Shown in pieces: positions 33,873 through 42,817 of a DNA stretch of 64,000 bases (the stretch's first letter is position 1; each line of letters opens with the position of its first letter). The DNA is from Gaiellasilicea sp963802765 (lineage in GTDB: Bacteria > Actinomycetota > Thermoleophilia > Gaiellales > Gaiellaceae): positions 78,464-142,463 of the forward strand of contig CAWDJZ010000002.1 of the NCBI GenBank assembly GCA_963802765.1, written 5' to 3'. A model generated the notes under the pieces. That model had not been told where the DNA came from. It searched no databases and was given only the letters and a program-made list of their open reading frames with translations. Position numbers and translations under genes: made by a program.

Positions 33873-36599
33873 GTGGATGGCCATCGAGTCGTTGGTAGGG
33901 AGGAGGAGCTCAGCTCCCTCCGAGCCTTTGTCGACGACGCGAGGCGCGGACCGGCCACGCTCGTAGTCGAGGGCGTCGCGGGGATCGGGAAGTCGACTCT
34001 CTGGGAAGCGGGTGTGGAGCAGGCGCGCGCGCAGGGACTATCGGTCCTGTCGTCGCGTCCGACCGAGGCGGAGCACGCCCTCGGACACGTTGGGCTCGTG
34101 GATCTGCTCGAGGACGTCGTCGACGACGCGCTGTCTGCACTCTTGACGCCGAGACGGCACGCGCTCCAGGTGGCGCTGCTCCGAGAGGATGCGTCAGGTG
34201 ATCCGGTCGATCACCGCACCCTTGCCGTCGCAGTGCGCGACGTCCTGCAGCTCCTGAGCGAACGTGAACCGATCTTGATCGCCGTCGACGACGTTCAGTG
34301 GCTCGACCCGTCCTCGTCGCGTGCGCTCGCCTTCGCCCTGCGGCGGCTCAAAGGAAACTCGGTCAGCCTTCTACTCGCACGGCGGCCGGCCGAGGGTGCG
34401 CATCGGTCGGACCTCGAACTCGCGCCGGGTGCGGGCGGCGGCCGGCAGATCGTCGTGGGGCCGCTCAGCGTGGGGGCTCTCCATCGCATTCTGCGCGATC
34501 GGCTGGGAACGTCGTTCTCCCGCCAGACATTGCTCCGGATCCACGAGCGGTCGGGTGGGAATCCCTTCTTCGCGCTGGAGCTGGCCCGCATTCTCCCTGG
34601 GGACATCGACCCGCTGCAGCCGCTTGCGGTTCCCGAGACGCTCGAAGAGCTCGTGAGCGCGAGGATCTCGGCGCTTCCGGCGTCCACTCGCAGCGCGCTT
34701 GCCTTTGCGGCCGCCGTCGGCACGACGTCGGTGTCGCTCCTGGAGCGCGCGGGCGTTGCTGCGGACGCGCTCGACGCAGCGGTCGCCGCGCGCGTGATCG
34801 AGCGCGAGAACGGGATGATCCGCTTCACCCACCCGTTGCTGTCGTCGGTCCTGTACGCCGACCTGGGCGAAGAGCGACGGGGCGTTCACGCCCGTATCGC
34901 CGAGATCGTCGAAGACCCGGTCCTCGGCGCCCGCCACCTCGCACTCTCGACCGACCCGCCGAACGCTGAGGTTGCACGTTGGCTCGATGACGCCGCCACG
35001 CTGGCAAACGATCGCGGCGCGTCGGCGGAGACGGCCGAGCTGGCAGAGCAGGCGCTCCGGCTGACGCCGCCGGATCGGGTTGACGACCGCCGCCGGCGAG
35101 CGCTCGCCGCTGCGCATGCGCACCTCGCTGCCGGGGAGTGGACGCGCGCGCGAACGATCGCGACGGATCTGCTGGCCGAGACCGAGGCCGGCCCGCTCCG
35201 CGCCGAAGCCCTCCTCCTTCTCGCCGAGTTCGAGCACGACGACCTCGCCGTTCCGGTCCTCGCAGAGGCGCTGCGCGAGGCGTCGTCGGACCCGGCGCTC
35301 CGGGCGCGCATCCGCGTCCGCCTCGCCTACGCGGAACGCTTCAGGAAGGGGTTCGCGGCAGCGCTCGAGGGCACCCGTGTCGCACTCGAGCTTGCCGACT
35401 CGTCTCGATGACGACATCGTCCGATTCGAGGCACTCGTGCAGCTCCACATGCTCGGCAGCATGGTGGGCGACGCCGAGACCCCTGACCTACGCGATGCGC
35501 GCCCACGCGCTTGCGACTGCCGTCGGCGACCCGCGCCTGCGTGCGGAATGCGAACATCCTCGTCGCTGGGATGCTGTTCGACTCCGGCGACATCGACCAG
35601 CGACGCGCGGTCCTCGAAGAGGAGTATCGGAAGTGGCAGGAGCGCGACGAGCTTTTCTGCGCAGAGGTGCTCTGGGATCTGTCGTGGATCCAGCTGTGGG
35701 ATGGGCGCTGGGGGCTCGCCGCGGAGCATGCCGCGCGCGCCCGCGACGTCCGCGTCCAGTACGGGGTCGAGCGGAATCAGGACTACATCCCGAGCTCGTG
35801 GGTCGCCGCCCATCGCGGGCAGCTCGACCTCGCTCTGGAGGAGTCGGAGCGAGCCCTGAAGCTCTGCGACGAGCAGATCGGGTTCCATCCGCCCCTGCTC
35901 GCGGCGGTCCCGGGACTCGTCGCACTCTGGCGCGGAGATGCGACGACGGCTGCCGAACGCCTTGGGGCAGCCGACCGGCAGGCCGCGGCGCTCGGTTGGA
36001 GTGCGCCGGACGCGCGACCATGGACCGGGGACTATGCGGAGGCACTGCTCGAGCTCGGCCGGATCGACGACGCGGAGCACGTCATCGACCTCTGGGAAGC
36101 GGATGCGGTGCGGCTCGGCCGCGATCGTGTACTCGCCCACGTGATGCGCTGCCGCGGGCTCGTGGCTGCGGCGCGCGGGGCTGTCGACGAAGCAGCGTCG
36201 CTCCTGGAGGAGGCGGTCGCGCGGCACGATGAGGTCGGCGATGTCTTTGGTCGGGCTCGCACGCTGCTCGCACTCGGTCTAGTCCTCAGACGCGCAAGGC
36301 AGAAGCGTCCTGCCCGAGAGGCGATCCACGCTGCGCTCGGCGGCTTCGAGCAACTTGGGGCAGCCACGTGGGTCGAGAGGGCGCGTGCCGAGCTGGGGCG
36401 GATCGGCGGGCGCACACGGGAGGACGGCTTGACGGCGGCCGAGCGGCGCGTGGCCGTCCTGGTCGCAGCCGGCCGTACGAATCGGGAGGTCGCGGCCGAG
36501 CTGTTCCTCGGTGAGCGGACCGTGGCCGGGCACCTGACGCGCGTCTACGCCAAGCTGGGCGTGCGCTCGCGCACCGAGCTCGCGCGCCGGTTGGTCTGA
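33873..36599 (+). CDS. LAL-type LuxR family regulator (AAA+ ATPase plus HTH), three frameshifts
   Basis: Large ATP-binding LuxR regulator (MalT-like). N-terminal ATPase: VVGREEELSSLRAFV, Walker A GVAGIGKSTLW, Walker B ILIAVDDVQWLD. The middle is a helical TPR-like sensor region. The C-terminal LuxR helix-turn-helix spans the last 60 residues (LTAAERRVAVLVAAGRTNREVAAELF, then ERTVAGHLTRVYAKLGVRSR). Frame breaks at about 35405, 35485 and 35550, each one extra base; the reconstructed protein has about 907 residues. A second copy of the last 31 codons plus the downstream promoter lies at 37120-37280. Confidence 0.85.
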
Positions 36600-36616
36600 C
36601 CTCCCCGTCTGGGTGG

Positions 36617-36667
36617 GCAAAGTCAGGACGTTCTTACCTTTACCCGTCGCTTGCCCGGGCCTAGTGT
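36617..36667 (+). promoter_or_regulatory. promoter and putative operator, copy 1
   Basis: The block GCAAAGTCAGGACGTTCTTA is followed by TTTACC (36639-36644), 17 bases, and TAGTGT (36662-36667). The same block, spacing and sequence recur exactly 613 bases downstream, in front of another gene. Probably the target promoter of the LAL regulator encoded upstream (inference). Confidence 0.6.
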
Positions 36668-36701
36668 CGAGGGTAACGAGTGGGGGGTAGGAGGTACGGG
36701 A

Positions 36702-37088
36702 ATGAAGAAAGTGCTTGCAGTCCTGATCGGTGCCACCGCACTCATCGCCGGTGTCGCCGCGCAGCCGGCGCCGGCCGTTGTGCACGAGATCTATGGCGCA
36801 TGGTGCGCGGGCAAGGGCGAAATCGAGCCCCCTGGCCTTTCGGACGACACGAAGAAAAACTTCGCGGCGCCCGTGATGGCCGGCGGTGTTGTCTCGCTCA
36901 CGCCGTTCATGGACGGGGTTCTCATCGACTTCAACTTCGAAGCTGCACAGTCGAAGATCGTCCCGGCGCCAACCGGACCCGCGATCGTCCAGATCGGCCC
37001 CGGCTTGTACCTCGAGCGGTTCATCCTCGATCCGGAGTTCCCCGCGTTCCTGAACTGCGCGAACCTGGAGTCCATGTCAGGGGCATAG
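36702..37088 (+). CDS. small secreted protein
   Basis: 128-residue unrecognised protein with a clear Sec signal peptide (MKKVLAVLIGATALIAGVAA, cleavage near AQPAPA). The mature part has two cysteines (WCAGKGE and FLNCANLE) that could form one disulfide, and beta-rich segments such as VVSLTPFMDGVLIDFNFEAA. Good ribosome site (GTAGGAGG) before ATG 36702. It follows promoter copy 1 and so is likely controlled by the LAL regulator. Confidence 0.7.
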   Translation: MKKVLAVLIGATALIAGVAAQPAPAVVHEIYGAWCAGKGEIEPPGLSDDTKKNFAAPVMAGGVVSLTPFMDGVLIDFNFEAAQSKIVPAPTGPAIVQIGPGLYLERFILDPEFPAFLNCANLESMSGA

Positions 37089-37119
37089 CCCCACCTGCCC
37101 TCTTGTAGGCAGGCGATCT

Positions 37120-37212
37120 CTCGGCGAGCGGACCGTCGCCGGGCATCTCACCCGGGTTTACGCCAAGCTCGGGGCGCTCTCGCGCTCCGAGCTTGCGCGC
37201 AGGTTGGTCTGA
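37120..37212 (+). pseudogene. 3' remnant of a second LuxR-type regulator
   Basis: Thirty codons plus a TGA stop read LGERTVAGHLTRVYAKLG and end ELARRLV, the same as the recognition-helix end of the intact regulator (36507-36599) with synonymous and a few amino-acid changes. Nothing upstream in this frame resembles the rest of the protein. The homology continues without gaps into the following promoter. Confidence 0.8.
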
Positions 37213-37228
37213 CTCTCCGGTCTGCGCG

Positions 37229-37280
37229 GGCAAAGTCAGGACGTTCTTACCTTTCCTCGCCGCTCGCCTGGCCCTAGCGT
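37229..37280 (+). promoter_or_regulatory. promoter and putative operator, copy 2
   Basis: GCAAAGTCAGGACGTTCTTA, then TTTCCT (37252-37257), 17 bases, TAGCGT (37275-37280), and GTG 37288 seven bases on. Gap-free homologue of copy 1. Confidence 0.6.
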
Positions 37281-37287
37281 CGAAGGC

Positions 37288-37617
37288 GTGCCCGACTATC
37301 TGGTGGAGACCTACCTCGCGCGTGGCTTGGCGGGAGAGCGCGCCTCCCGCGAGCGGCGCGCACGCTCGGCCGCGGAGGAGCTGTCGGAGAGCGGCACCTG
37401 CATCCGCTTCGACCGCTCGATCTACGTGCCCGAGGACGAGATCTGCTTCTTCGTCTTCGTCGCTCCATCGGGTCGGGACGCCGCGCTCGCCGCGGAGCGG
37501 GCGCTGCTCGAGCCGATTCGCGTCGTCACGGCGAGCTCGTCTCGACCGGAGGACGCGTCCGACGAGGTGCCCGAGGTCGACGAGGGATCGGGCTCACGTG
37601 CTCGCGGAGTCAACTGA
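37288..37617 (+). CDS. DUF4242-like small protein
   Basis: 109-residue protein resembling the DUF4242/SCO4226 group of ferredoxin-fold dimers, one of which binds nickel. DYLVETYLARGLAGERASRE starts the fold; GTCIRFDRSIYVPEDEICFFVFVAP matches the family's strand pattern and ends in an APS-type turn. The acidic, low-complexity C-terminus (about 25 residues) is extra. GTG 37288 is likely leaderless behind TAGCGT. It forms a two-gene unit with the cupin gene 16 bases downstream. Confidence 0.6.
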   Translation: MPDYLVETYLARGLAGERASRERRARSAAEELSESGTCIRFDRSIYVPEDEICFFVFVAPSGRDAALAAERALLEPIRVVTASSSRPEDASDEVPEVDEGSGSRARGVN

Positions 37618-37633
37618 CAAAAGGAGGAGGAGA

Positions 37634-38134
37634 GTGAAGCGATACAGCTATTTCTTGACGACTGCTGCGGTCGGCGTCGTGCTGGTGACGTTTGCCGCGC
37701 TCGTGGGCGTCACGATGGCGTCTCCGCCCTCGGGCGTAACGCCGACCTTGCTCGCACGGGGCGCGTACGATGACTTCAAGGTGAAGTCGATCCCCGACTC
37801 GCCGGTCGACTTCCAGGTCAAGGCGAAGTCACAGGTCGACGTCGTCGTCCGAAGGCACGACTACGCCGTTGGATCGCATACCGGGTGGCACAGCCATCCG
37901 GGCCCGGTCTTCATCACGGTCACGCAGGGCACGCTGACGTACTACCTGTATGACGATCCCACCTGCACGCCACACGTCGTGACGGCGGGTCAGGGGTTTG
38001 TCGACGACGGGCGCGGACACATGGTCCGCAACGAGTCCGGCGAGCCTGCACAGGACACGAGCGTGATCATCGCGCCGACGGGAGGCGCCTTCCGGGGCGA
38101 GCTCGACGCTCCGAACCCCAACTGCGGCTTCTGA
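37634..38134 (+). CDS. exported or membrane-anchored cupin protein
   Basis: 166-residue cupin. An N-terminal membrane segment (YSYFLTTAAVGVVLVTFAALVGV) acts as signal or anchor. The cupin metal site is clear: HTGWHSHPGPVFITVTQGTL (HxH...E-like first motif with two His) and GQGFVDDGRGHMVRN (second motif His). Probably binds a small molecule or metal outside the membrane; ligand unknown. GTG start with an excellent ribosome site (AAGGAGGAGGA). Followed by a strong terminator. Confidence 0.78.
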   Translation: MKRYSYFLTTAAVGVVLVTFAALVGVTMASPPSGVTPTLLARGAYDDFKVKSIPDSPVDFQVKAKSQVDVVVRRHDYAVGSHTGWHSHPGPVFITVTQGTLTYYLYDDPTCTPHVVTAGQGFVDDGRGHMVRNESGEPAQDTSVIIAPTGGAFRGELDAPNPNCGF

Positions 38135-38148
38135 CAAAGAGACCTTGA

Positions 38149-38181
38149 ACACGGGGAGCCGCGCCGAGCGGCTCCCCGTGT
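38149..38181. terminator. bidirectional terminator hairpin
   Basis: Perfect 13-base arms ACACGGGGAGCCG (38149-38161) and CGGCTCCCCGTGT (38169-38181) with a 7-base loop, between the cupin gene and the convergent ligM-like gene. Confidence 0.8.
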
Positions 38182-38199
38182 CGCTTGGTACCGAACCGC

Positions 38200-39597
38200 C
38201 TAGGCCACACCCCGGCCTTCGTACGCCAGCCCTCGTGGTATGAGCTGCGCACGAGCTCCGAGTACGGAGCCGGGCTGACGATTGCGCGGAACTCGGCCTG
38301 CCTGTGCCGCTCCACTACGGGCTTGGTCGAGCCGCCGTCCTCCTCACCCCAGACGAGCGTCACCTCGGTGCCGTGCTCGAGGTCGACGTCGACCATTCGC
38401 GAGCGACAGATACGACCGCTCGTTGTAGCTGTACCCGGAGAAGGTGGAGACGCCGACCATCTCGCCGTCCCGCAGCACCTTGTCGTAGGGCCAGGTCGCG
38501 TAATTCGAGAGCGGAACGTCGATGTACTTCACCGCGTCTCCCTTCTCGAACATCGTCCCGATGGCCTGCGCCACGTCCTCTCCGTTCCATGCGAGGGTGA
38601 CCTTCTTCCACCGCGGCCGGTCGGCGATCTCCCCGAGCGCTTCGCGCCCGACGAAGTCGTGGTCGAACTTCACGAACGGCCAGTATCCGAGGTCGTGCGG
38701 CGTGAGGTAGTAGTCGGAGATGTCATCCGAGTAGTAGCTGCCGCCGAGCGAGCCCATGCCCTCGTAGCCGTCGGCGGGAAGCCACTCCCGATACGCCTTC
38801 ATCTCGTCGCCGGTGAAGATCGCGGGCAGCGGGCAGGGGATCCAGCCGGACTCGAGCGTGTTCGTCGCATAGACCCGCGAGCCCACCTGCTTGAGCCCGA
38901 AGTCCTCGCCGGCCTCGACGATCGCGGCCCGAACGTCCTCTCGCTCATCCCACGGACCGAAGAGCTCCAGACCCGGCGCGCCGGACATCCCGTGATGCAG
39001 CGCGCGGACCTTGTGCCCTGCAAGCGTGAGCTCGCCCATGTTGAAGAACTTGATCTCCGGCAGCGAGCCGCCGTTCGCCTTCTGCAAGACGTCGAGCGCG
39101 GTCGGGCCCTGTACCTGGAAGCGGTAGATCTTGCGTCGCCCCGTCGGGTTGGCGGCCGTGCGCTCGTCACGCTCGACGCTGACGTCGTACCCGCCGGTCT
39201 CCGCGTGGTACTGGACCCAGTTGTGCGCGGACGGGCGACCGACGAGGCTCACCCGGTTCTCGTCGAGGAAGAACAGGATCCCGTCTCCGATCACATAGCC
39301 GTCGTGGTTGCAGGCGACGAATTGCTTCGCCTTGTTCACGGCTGCGTTCTCGAACGTGTTGACGCCGAGGTCGGAGAGGAGCCTGATGACGTCGGGCCCT
39401 TCCAGGTAGAGATCCGTCATGTGGTGCGACTGGTCGAAGAGCGCGCTCGTGTCGCGCCACGCGGCCTGCTCGTCTCGCCAGTTCGAGAACTCACTCGGGA
39501 CCGCCGGGTAGACGTACGGGCCGATCTGCGAGTTGCGCGCCATCTCGACCGCGCTCCCGACCGCCTGCAGCTTCTCCTCCAAGTTTCTGTACGACAT
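38200..39597 (-). CDS. ligM: tetrahydrofolate-dependent aryl O-demethylase, LigM type, frameshifted
   Basis: GcvT-fold enzyme that moves the methoxyl methyl of vanillate or 3-O-methylgallate to tetrahydrofolate. Very close to Sphingobium LigM along its length: RNSQIGPYVYPAVPSEFSNW, FDQSHHMTDLYLEG, WVQYHAETGGYDVSV, KFFNMGELTLAG, LHHGMSGAPGLELFGPWDE, TNTLESGWIPCPLPAIFTGD, VKFDHDFVGREAL, TLVWGEEDGG. The frame breaks at about 38396 (one extra A). A second slip just before the stop is likely: otherwise the frame runs through the terminator, whereas TAG 38202-38200 ends the protein like LigM. Ribosome site AGGAGG precedes ATG 39597. Last gene of the leftward aromatic operon. Confidence 0.9.
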
Positions 39598-39640
39598 CTC
39601 CGCTGCCTCCTCTCGCGACCGACGAGCAGCCGGTCTGTGA

Positions 39641-41227
39641 TCATGACTCCGTGCCCGATCCGGTCTCCCGGCTGTCGGGCTTTTCGCGGGACTGGTGGTC
39701 GCGGCCGAGAAAGGCGTTCGCCCACGCGCTCGTCCCGGCCAGGGCGTTGTCCTTCACCACGGTCGGCCCGTCGAGCATCGACTCCTCCTCGCCGTAGCCC
39801 TTCAGGCGCTCGTAGGCCTGCGACCAGATGCACTCGGTGTCGTAGACCTCGCAGAGACCGTCCCGCGTCCCCCCGCACGGCCCGTTGCGCTGGTTCTTTG
39901 CGCACTGCGACTCGGGGCAGACGTATGCGATCTCGGGAAGCGAACAGTCGCCGCAGTCCTTGCATTCGAAAAGCGGGACCTTCGCGGTCTGCTCGAGCGC
40001 ATGCACCGCCCGGCGTACGAGCCTCGGAGCGCGATCGACCTTTGCGTAGAACGACCGCCCGGCGCCATGGAGCGGCGCGTCGTCCGCGAAGACGGCGTCG
40101 TGGACGCGCCGGCTGAAGCGATACGAGAGCGGCACGGGCAGCTCGGTGCGCCGCCGGCTCTTCGAGTCGAGGTACGTCGCACTCACCTCGTCCGACGCGA
40201 GCCCGGTCTCCGGGTCTCGCTCGAAGACGTAGAACTCGTCCTCGAGCGGGAAATCGAGCTCGCGCGCGAACTCGGGCCAGTCGTCCGGCCCGAACGAGCT
40301 CGCGAGGTCGAGGATCTCGCCGAACGTCGCCGCGGGCATGTGCCCGCCGAGGTAGACGCCGTCGAAGCCGAGCCCACGCGCGACCGCCACGTGCTTCGCG
40401 GCGAGGTCGACGAAGAACGCCCGGCCGTTGTCCGGGCTCGCAGCCTGGCGCTCGACGTGCGCGAGCAGGTCGTCGGTCACGACGACGCCCGGGATCAATC
40501 CGCGGTGGAATGCGCGCGCTGCAACCCGGGACAGGAGGTACACGTTCGAGAGCACAGCGAGGTCGAGGCCCTCGCGCCTGATCCAGCGGAGGAGCTCGTC
40601 GTCCTTGCGTGCGTTCCAGCCGATCTGCTTGATGACGAAGCGTGCTCCGGCCTGCGCCTTCTTGCGGAGCTTGAAGTACTGCGGCATCACCTCGCGCTCG
40701 TAGCGCTTGTGGTTCGTGACGACACACCCGAGGAAGAAGTCCGTTTGCGCGAGCCGCGCGTCCGGCTTGCGCTCGTCCCGAAGCCCCTCGTTCATGTCGG
40801 AGAAGAGGCTCAGCAAGCCGACCGAGTCGATGTCGAACACGGGGGCGGCGAGACCCCTGTGGCCGCCGATCGGGTAGTCGCCGGAGAGCGCGAGCACGTT
40901 GTGGAAGCCGGCCGAGCTCAGCTGCCAGCCGCGGCTCTCGAGCGCATTGCGATTCCAGTCCTTGCAGGCGAGGTGGATGATCACCTCCTGGCCGCGCGAG
41001 ATGAGGTCGGTCCCGAGGGCGTCGGGCGCCACCATCGCGTGCCCGCCGGGGTTGTCCGTGATGGAGAGCACGTCGATCCGGGGATCGGCCGCGAGCTCTC
41101 GCGCCAGCGCGAGCACCTTCTCGCCTCCGCCGGCCGTGATCGGACCGCGGCTGGTGACGAGCTCCGCGGCGACAACGAACGTTCCCGGCTGCCCGAGCCG
41201 CTCGCGGAGAGGGACGGCCGCTGCCAT
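39641..41227 (-). CDS. methylenetetrahydrofolate reductase fused to MetV-type cysteine-rich domain
   Basis: 528 residues. The N-terminal 300 or so are the MetF TIM barrel (FVVAAELVTSRGP, VLSITDNPGG, VIIHLACKDWNRNALES, NVLALSGDYP, FFLGCVVTNHK). The C-terminal part matches the MTHFR_C/MetV domain: CKDCGDCSLPEIAYVCPESQC, then CGGTRDGLCEVYDTECIW, with about nine cysteines for iron-sulfur or zinc binding. Converts between methyl-THF and methylene-THF; next to an O-demethylase its job is probably to reoxidise the methyl-THF formed (inference). ATG 41227 starts one base after the dioxygenase stop. Confidence 0.85.
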   Translation of the reverse strand: MAAAVPLRERLGQPGTFVVAAELVTSRGPITAGGGEKVLALARELAADPRIDVLSITDNPGGHAMVAPDALGTDLISRGQEVIIHLACKDWNRNALESRGWQLSSAGFHNVLALSGDYPIGGHRGLAAPVFDIDSVGLLSLFSDMNEGLRDERKPDARLAQTDFFLGCVVTNHKRYEREVMPQYFKLRKKAQAGARFVIKQIGWNARKDDELLRWIRREGLDLAVLSNVYLLSRVAARAFHRGLIPGVVVTDDLLAHVERQAASPDNGRAFFVDLAAKHVAVARGLGFDGVYLGGHMPAATFGEILDLASSFGPDDWPEFARELDFPLEDEFYVFERDPETGLASDEVSATYLDSKSRRRTELPVPLSYRFSRRVHDAVFADDAPLHGAGRSFYAKVDRAPRLVRRAVHALEQTAKVPLFECKDCGDCSLPEIAYVCPESQCAKNQRNGPCGGTRDGLCEVYDTECIWSQAYERLKGYGEEESMLDGPTVVKDNALAGTSAWANAFLGRDHQSREKPDSRETGSGTES

Positions 41228-41228
41228 G

Positions 41229-42188
41229 TCAGGTGGTCCCGGTCTCGACGTCCGGGGTGCCGTACGTGTGGAAGCTCTCGATCGTCTTCACGCCCCAGTA
41301 CTGGCCCCGCGCGCGCTCCTCCGCGGTCCACACGATGGGCTCCCAGTCCGGGTCGTAGACGAAGTACCCGCCGGTCGTCACCTCGATTCGGTTTCCGCCG
41401 GGCTCGAAGCCGTAGAGAAAGAAGCCCTGCGCCACCCCGTGCTTGGACGGCGCGGCCTCGATGTCCACGTCGTTCTCGACGAAGAGGTCCGCGGCTCGGA
41501 GGCACTCCTCACGCGTGTCGACCCAGAACGCGAGATGGTGGAGCCGGCCGCTCGCACCGTACGCGTCGGCGACGTAGATGAGCTCGTGGGCGGCGATCGA
41601 GACGCTGAGCCAGGCGCCCGTCTCGGTCCCGTCGTCGAGCTCGATCCGTTCGTACAGGCGGTAGCCGAGCACGTCCTGGGCGAACGTCCGGTTCGCCCGC
41701 ACGTCCGCCGCGAGCACGTTCACATGATCGAGCCGCTTCACCGCGGCTCCGCGGCCGACGTAGCGTTGCGGCTGGTTCCTCCACGACGGCCGCAGGTGCT
41801 CGGGCGCCGCGTACCGCTCGGCCTCGTAGAGGATCTCGAAGACGTGCCCGTCGGGGTCGGTGAAGCGGTACGCCGGGCCGTGCCCGACGTCGCCGTCCAG
41901 CCAGCCGACCCCGAGCCCGCTCTCCTCGATCGCGGCGACCCGCCGGTCGAGCGCCGACGGGCTCCACGTGCGCAGGGCGACGTGGCCGAGTCCCGGCTGC
42001 GGGGCCTCCGTGAGCTTCAGGCTGTAGCGCAGGTAGTCCCCCCAGCCGCGCAGGTAGACGGCTTGCCCTTCCCGCGCCTCCTCCTCGAGCCCGAGCACGT
42101 CGACGAAGAAGCGGAGGCTCTCCTCGGGCTTCGGGGTCAGGAGCTCCGCGTGAGCGATGCGGGCGACGTCGTGCAGCGGCTCGGTCAC
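41229..42188 (-). CDS. type I extradiol ring-cleavage dioxygenase, XylE/catechol 2,3-dioxygenase-like (VOC)
   Basis: 319-residue two-domain VOC protein, the size and layout of catechol 2,3-dioxygenases. The Fe(II) triad is complete in the C-terminal domain: H155 (RLDHVNVLA), H218 (GRLHHLAFWVD) and E269 (GGNRIEVTTGGY). H250 and Y259 match the second-shell His and Tyr of XylE. It should cleave a catechol-type ring with O2. In this operon the likely substrate is gallate, 3-O-methylgallate or protocatechuate, because hydratase and aldolase genes for oxalomesaconate lie directly upstream and no LigAB/GalA-type gene is present (inference). GTG start overlaps the upstream stop. Confidence 0.85.
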   Translation of the reverse strand: MTEPLHDVARIAHAELLTPKPEESLRFFVDVLGLEEEAREGQAVYLRGWGDYLRYSLKLTEAPQPGLGHVALRTWSPSALDRRVAAIEESGLGVGWLDGDVGHGPAYRFTDPDGHVFEILYEAERYAAPEHLRPSWRNQPQRYVGRGAAVKRLDHVNVLAADVRANRTFAQDVLGYRLYERIELDDGTETGAWLSVSIAAHELIYVADAYGASGRLHHLAFWVDTREECLRAADLFVENDVDIEAAPSKHGVAQGFFLYGFEPGGNRIEVTTGGYFVYDPDWEPIVWTAEERARGQYWGVKTIESFHTYGTPDVETGTT

Positions 42189-42817
42189 TGCTTCGCGGCT
42201 CCGTCCACGAGCTCCCGGAGGCCGTCGAGGTCGTAGGAGAGCGCGCCCGCCTGAAGCTTTGCGCGCTTCTCCACCTCGCGCTCGGCGCGCGTGCGCGCGG
42301 CTGCCAGCACCTCCTCGACCCGCTCCTGCTCGACGACGACCGCGCCGTCCGCGTCCAGCACGATCGCGTCACCTTGTCGGATCATCGCGCCTCCAACCTC
42401 GACGGGCTCGCCGATCCTGCCCGGCACCTTCTTCTCGGCCCCGCGCACGCGGACGTAGCGCGCCCAGATCGGCAGCCCGAGCTGCTGCAGCTCATCGACG
42501 TCACGAACCGCGGCGTCGACCAGGAGCGCTGCGACGCCGCGCACCTTCGCCTGAGTCGCGAGGAGCTCGCCCACGAGCGCGACCGGCTCGGGGTCGGGCA
42601 TCGTCAGCACGAGCACCTCTCCCGGCCGCGCCTCGGCAACCGCTGCGTGCACCATCAGGTTGTCGCCCTGGCCGCAGCGCACGGTCCGCGCCGGGCCGGC
42701 GGCGCGGGAGCCGGCCACGACCTGGAGGAGGGGCAGGTCGACGAGCGCTGCACGGCCGCCGGCCTCGTGGACCGTCGCGGTCCCGAGCTCAGCGAGCTCG
42801 CGGAACACGTCCGTCAC
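42185..42817 (-). CDS. 4-carboxy-4-hydroxy-2-oxoadipate aldolase-like protein (RraA fold, LigK/GalC type)
   Basis: 210-residue RraA/HMG-aldolase family protein. Class II pyruvate aldolases of this group split 4-carboxy-4-hydroxy-2-oxoadipate into pyruvate and oxaloacetate. Key motifs: TATVHEAGGRAALVD, CGQGDNLMVHAAV, GVAALLVDAAVRDVDELQQLGLPIWAR (the conserved VRD/ELxxxGxPxWAR core), and EVGGAMIRQGDAIVLDADGAVVV. RraA itself, an RNase E inhibitor, has the same fold, but the operon context supports the aldolase. GTG start overlaps the galB-like stop, and its stop overlaps the dioxygenase start. Confidence 0.82.
   Translation of the reverse strand: MTDVFRELAELGTATVHEAGGRAALVDLPLLQVVAGSRAAGPARTVRCGQGDNLMVHAAVAEARPGEVLVLTMPDPEPVALVGELLATQAKVRGVAALLVDAAVRDVDELQQLGLPIWARYVRVRGAEKKVPGRIGEPVEVGGAMIRQGDAIVLDADGAVVVEQERVEEVLAAARTRAEREVEKRAKLQAGALSYDLDGLRELVDGAAKQ

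Noticed and set aside
41229..42188. Glyoxalase or bleomycin-resistance reading of the VOC gene
   Set aside because: Length, two-module layout, and the His-His-Glu triad with the XylE-type second-shell His and Tyr fit an extradiol dioxygenase; the operon agrees.
42185..42817. RraA regulator of RNase E, or demethylmenaquinone methyltransferase (old MenG label)
   Set aside because: It shares the fold, but lies in overlap between a GalB-like hydratase and a ring-cleavage dioxygenase, where the LigK/GalC aldolase is expected.
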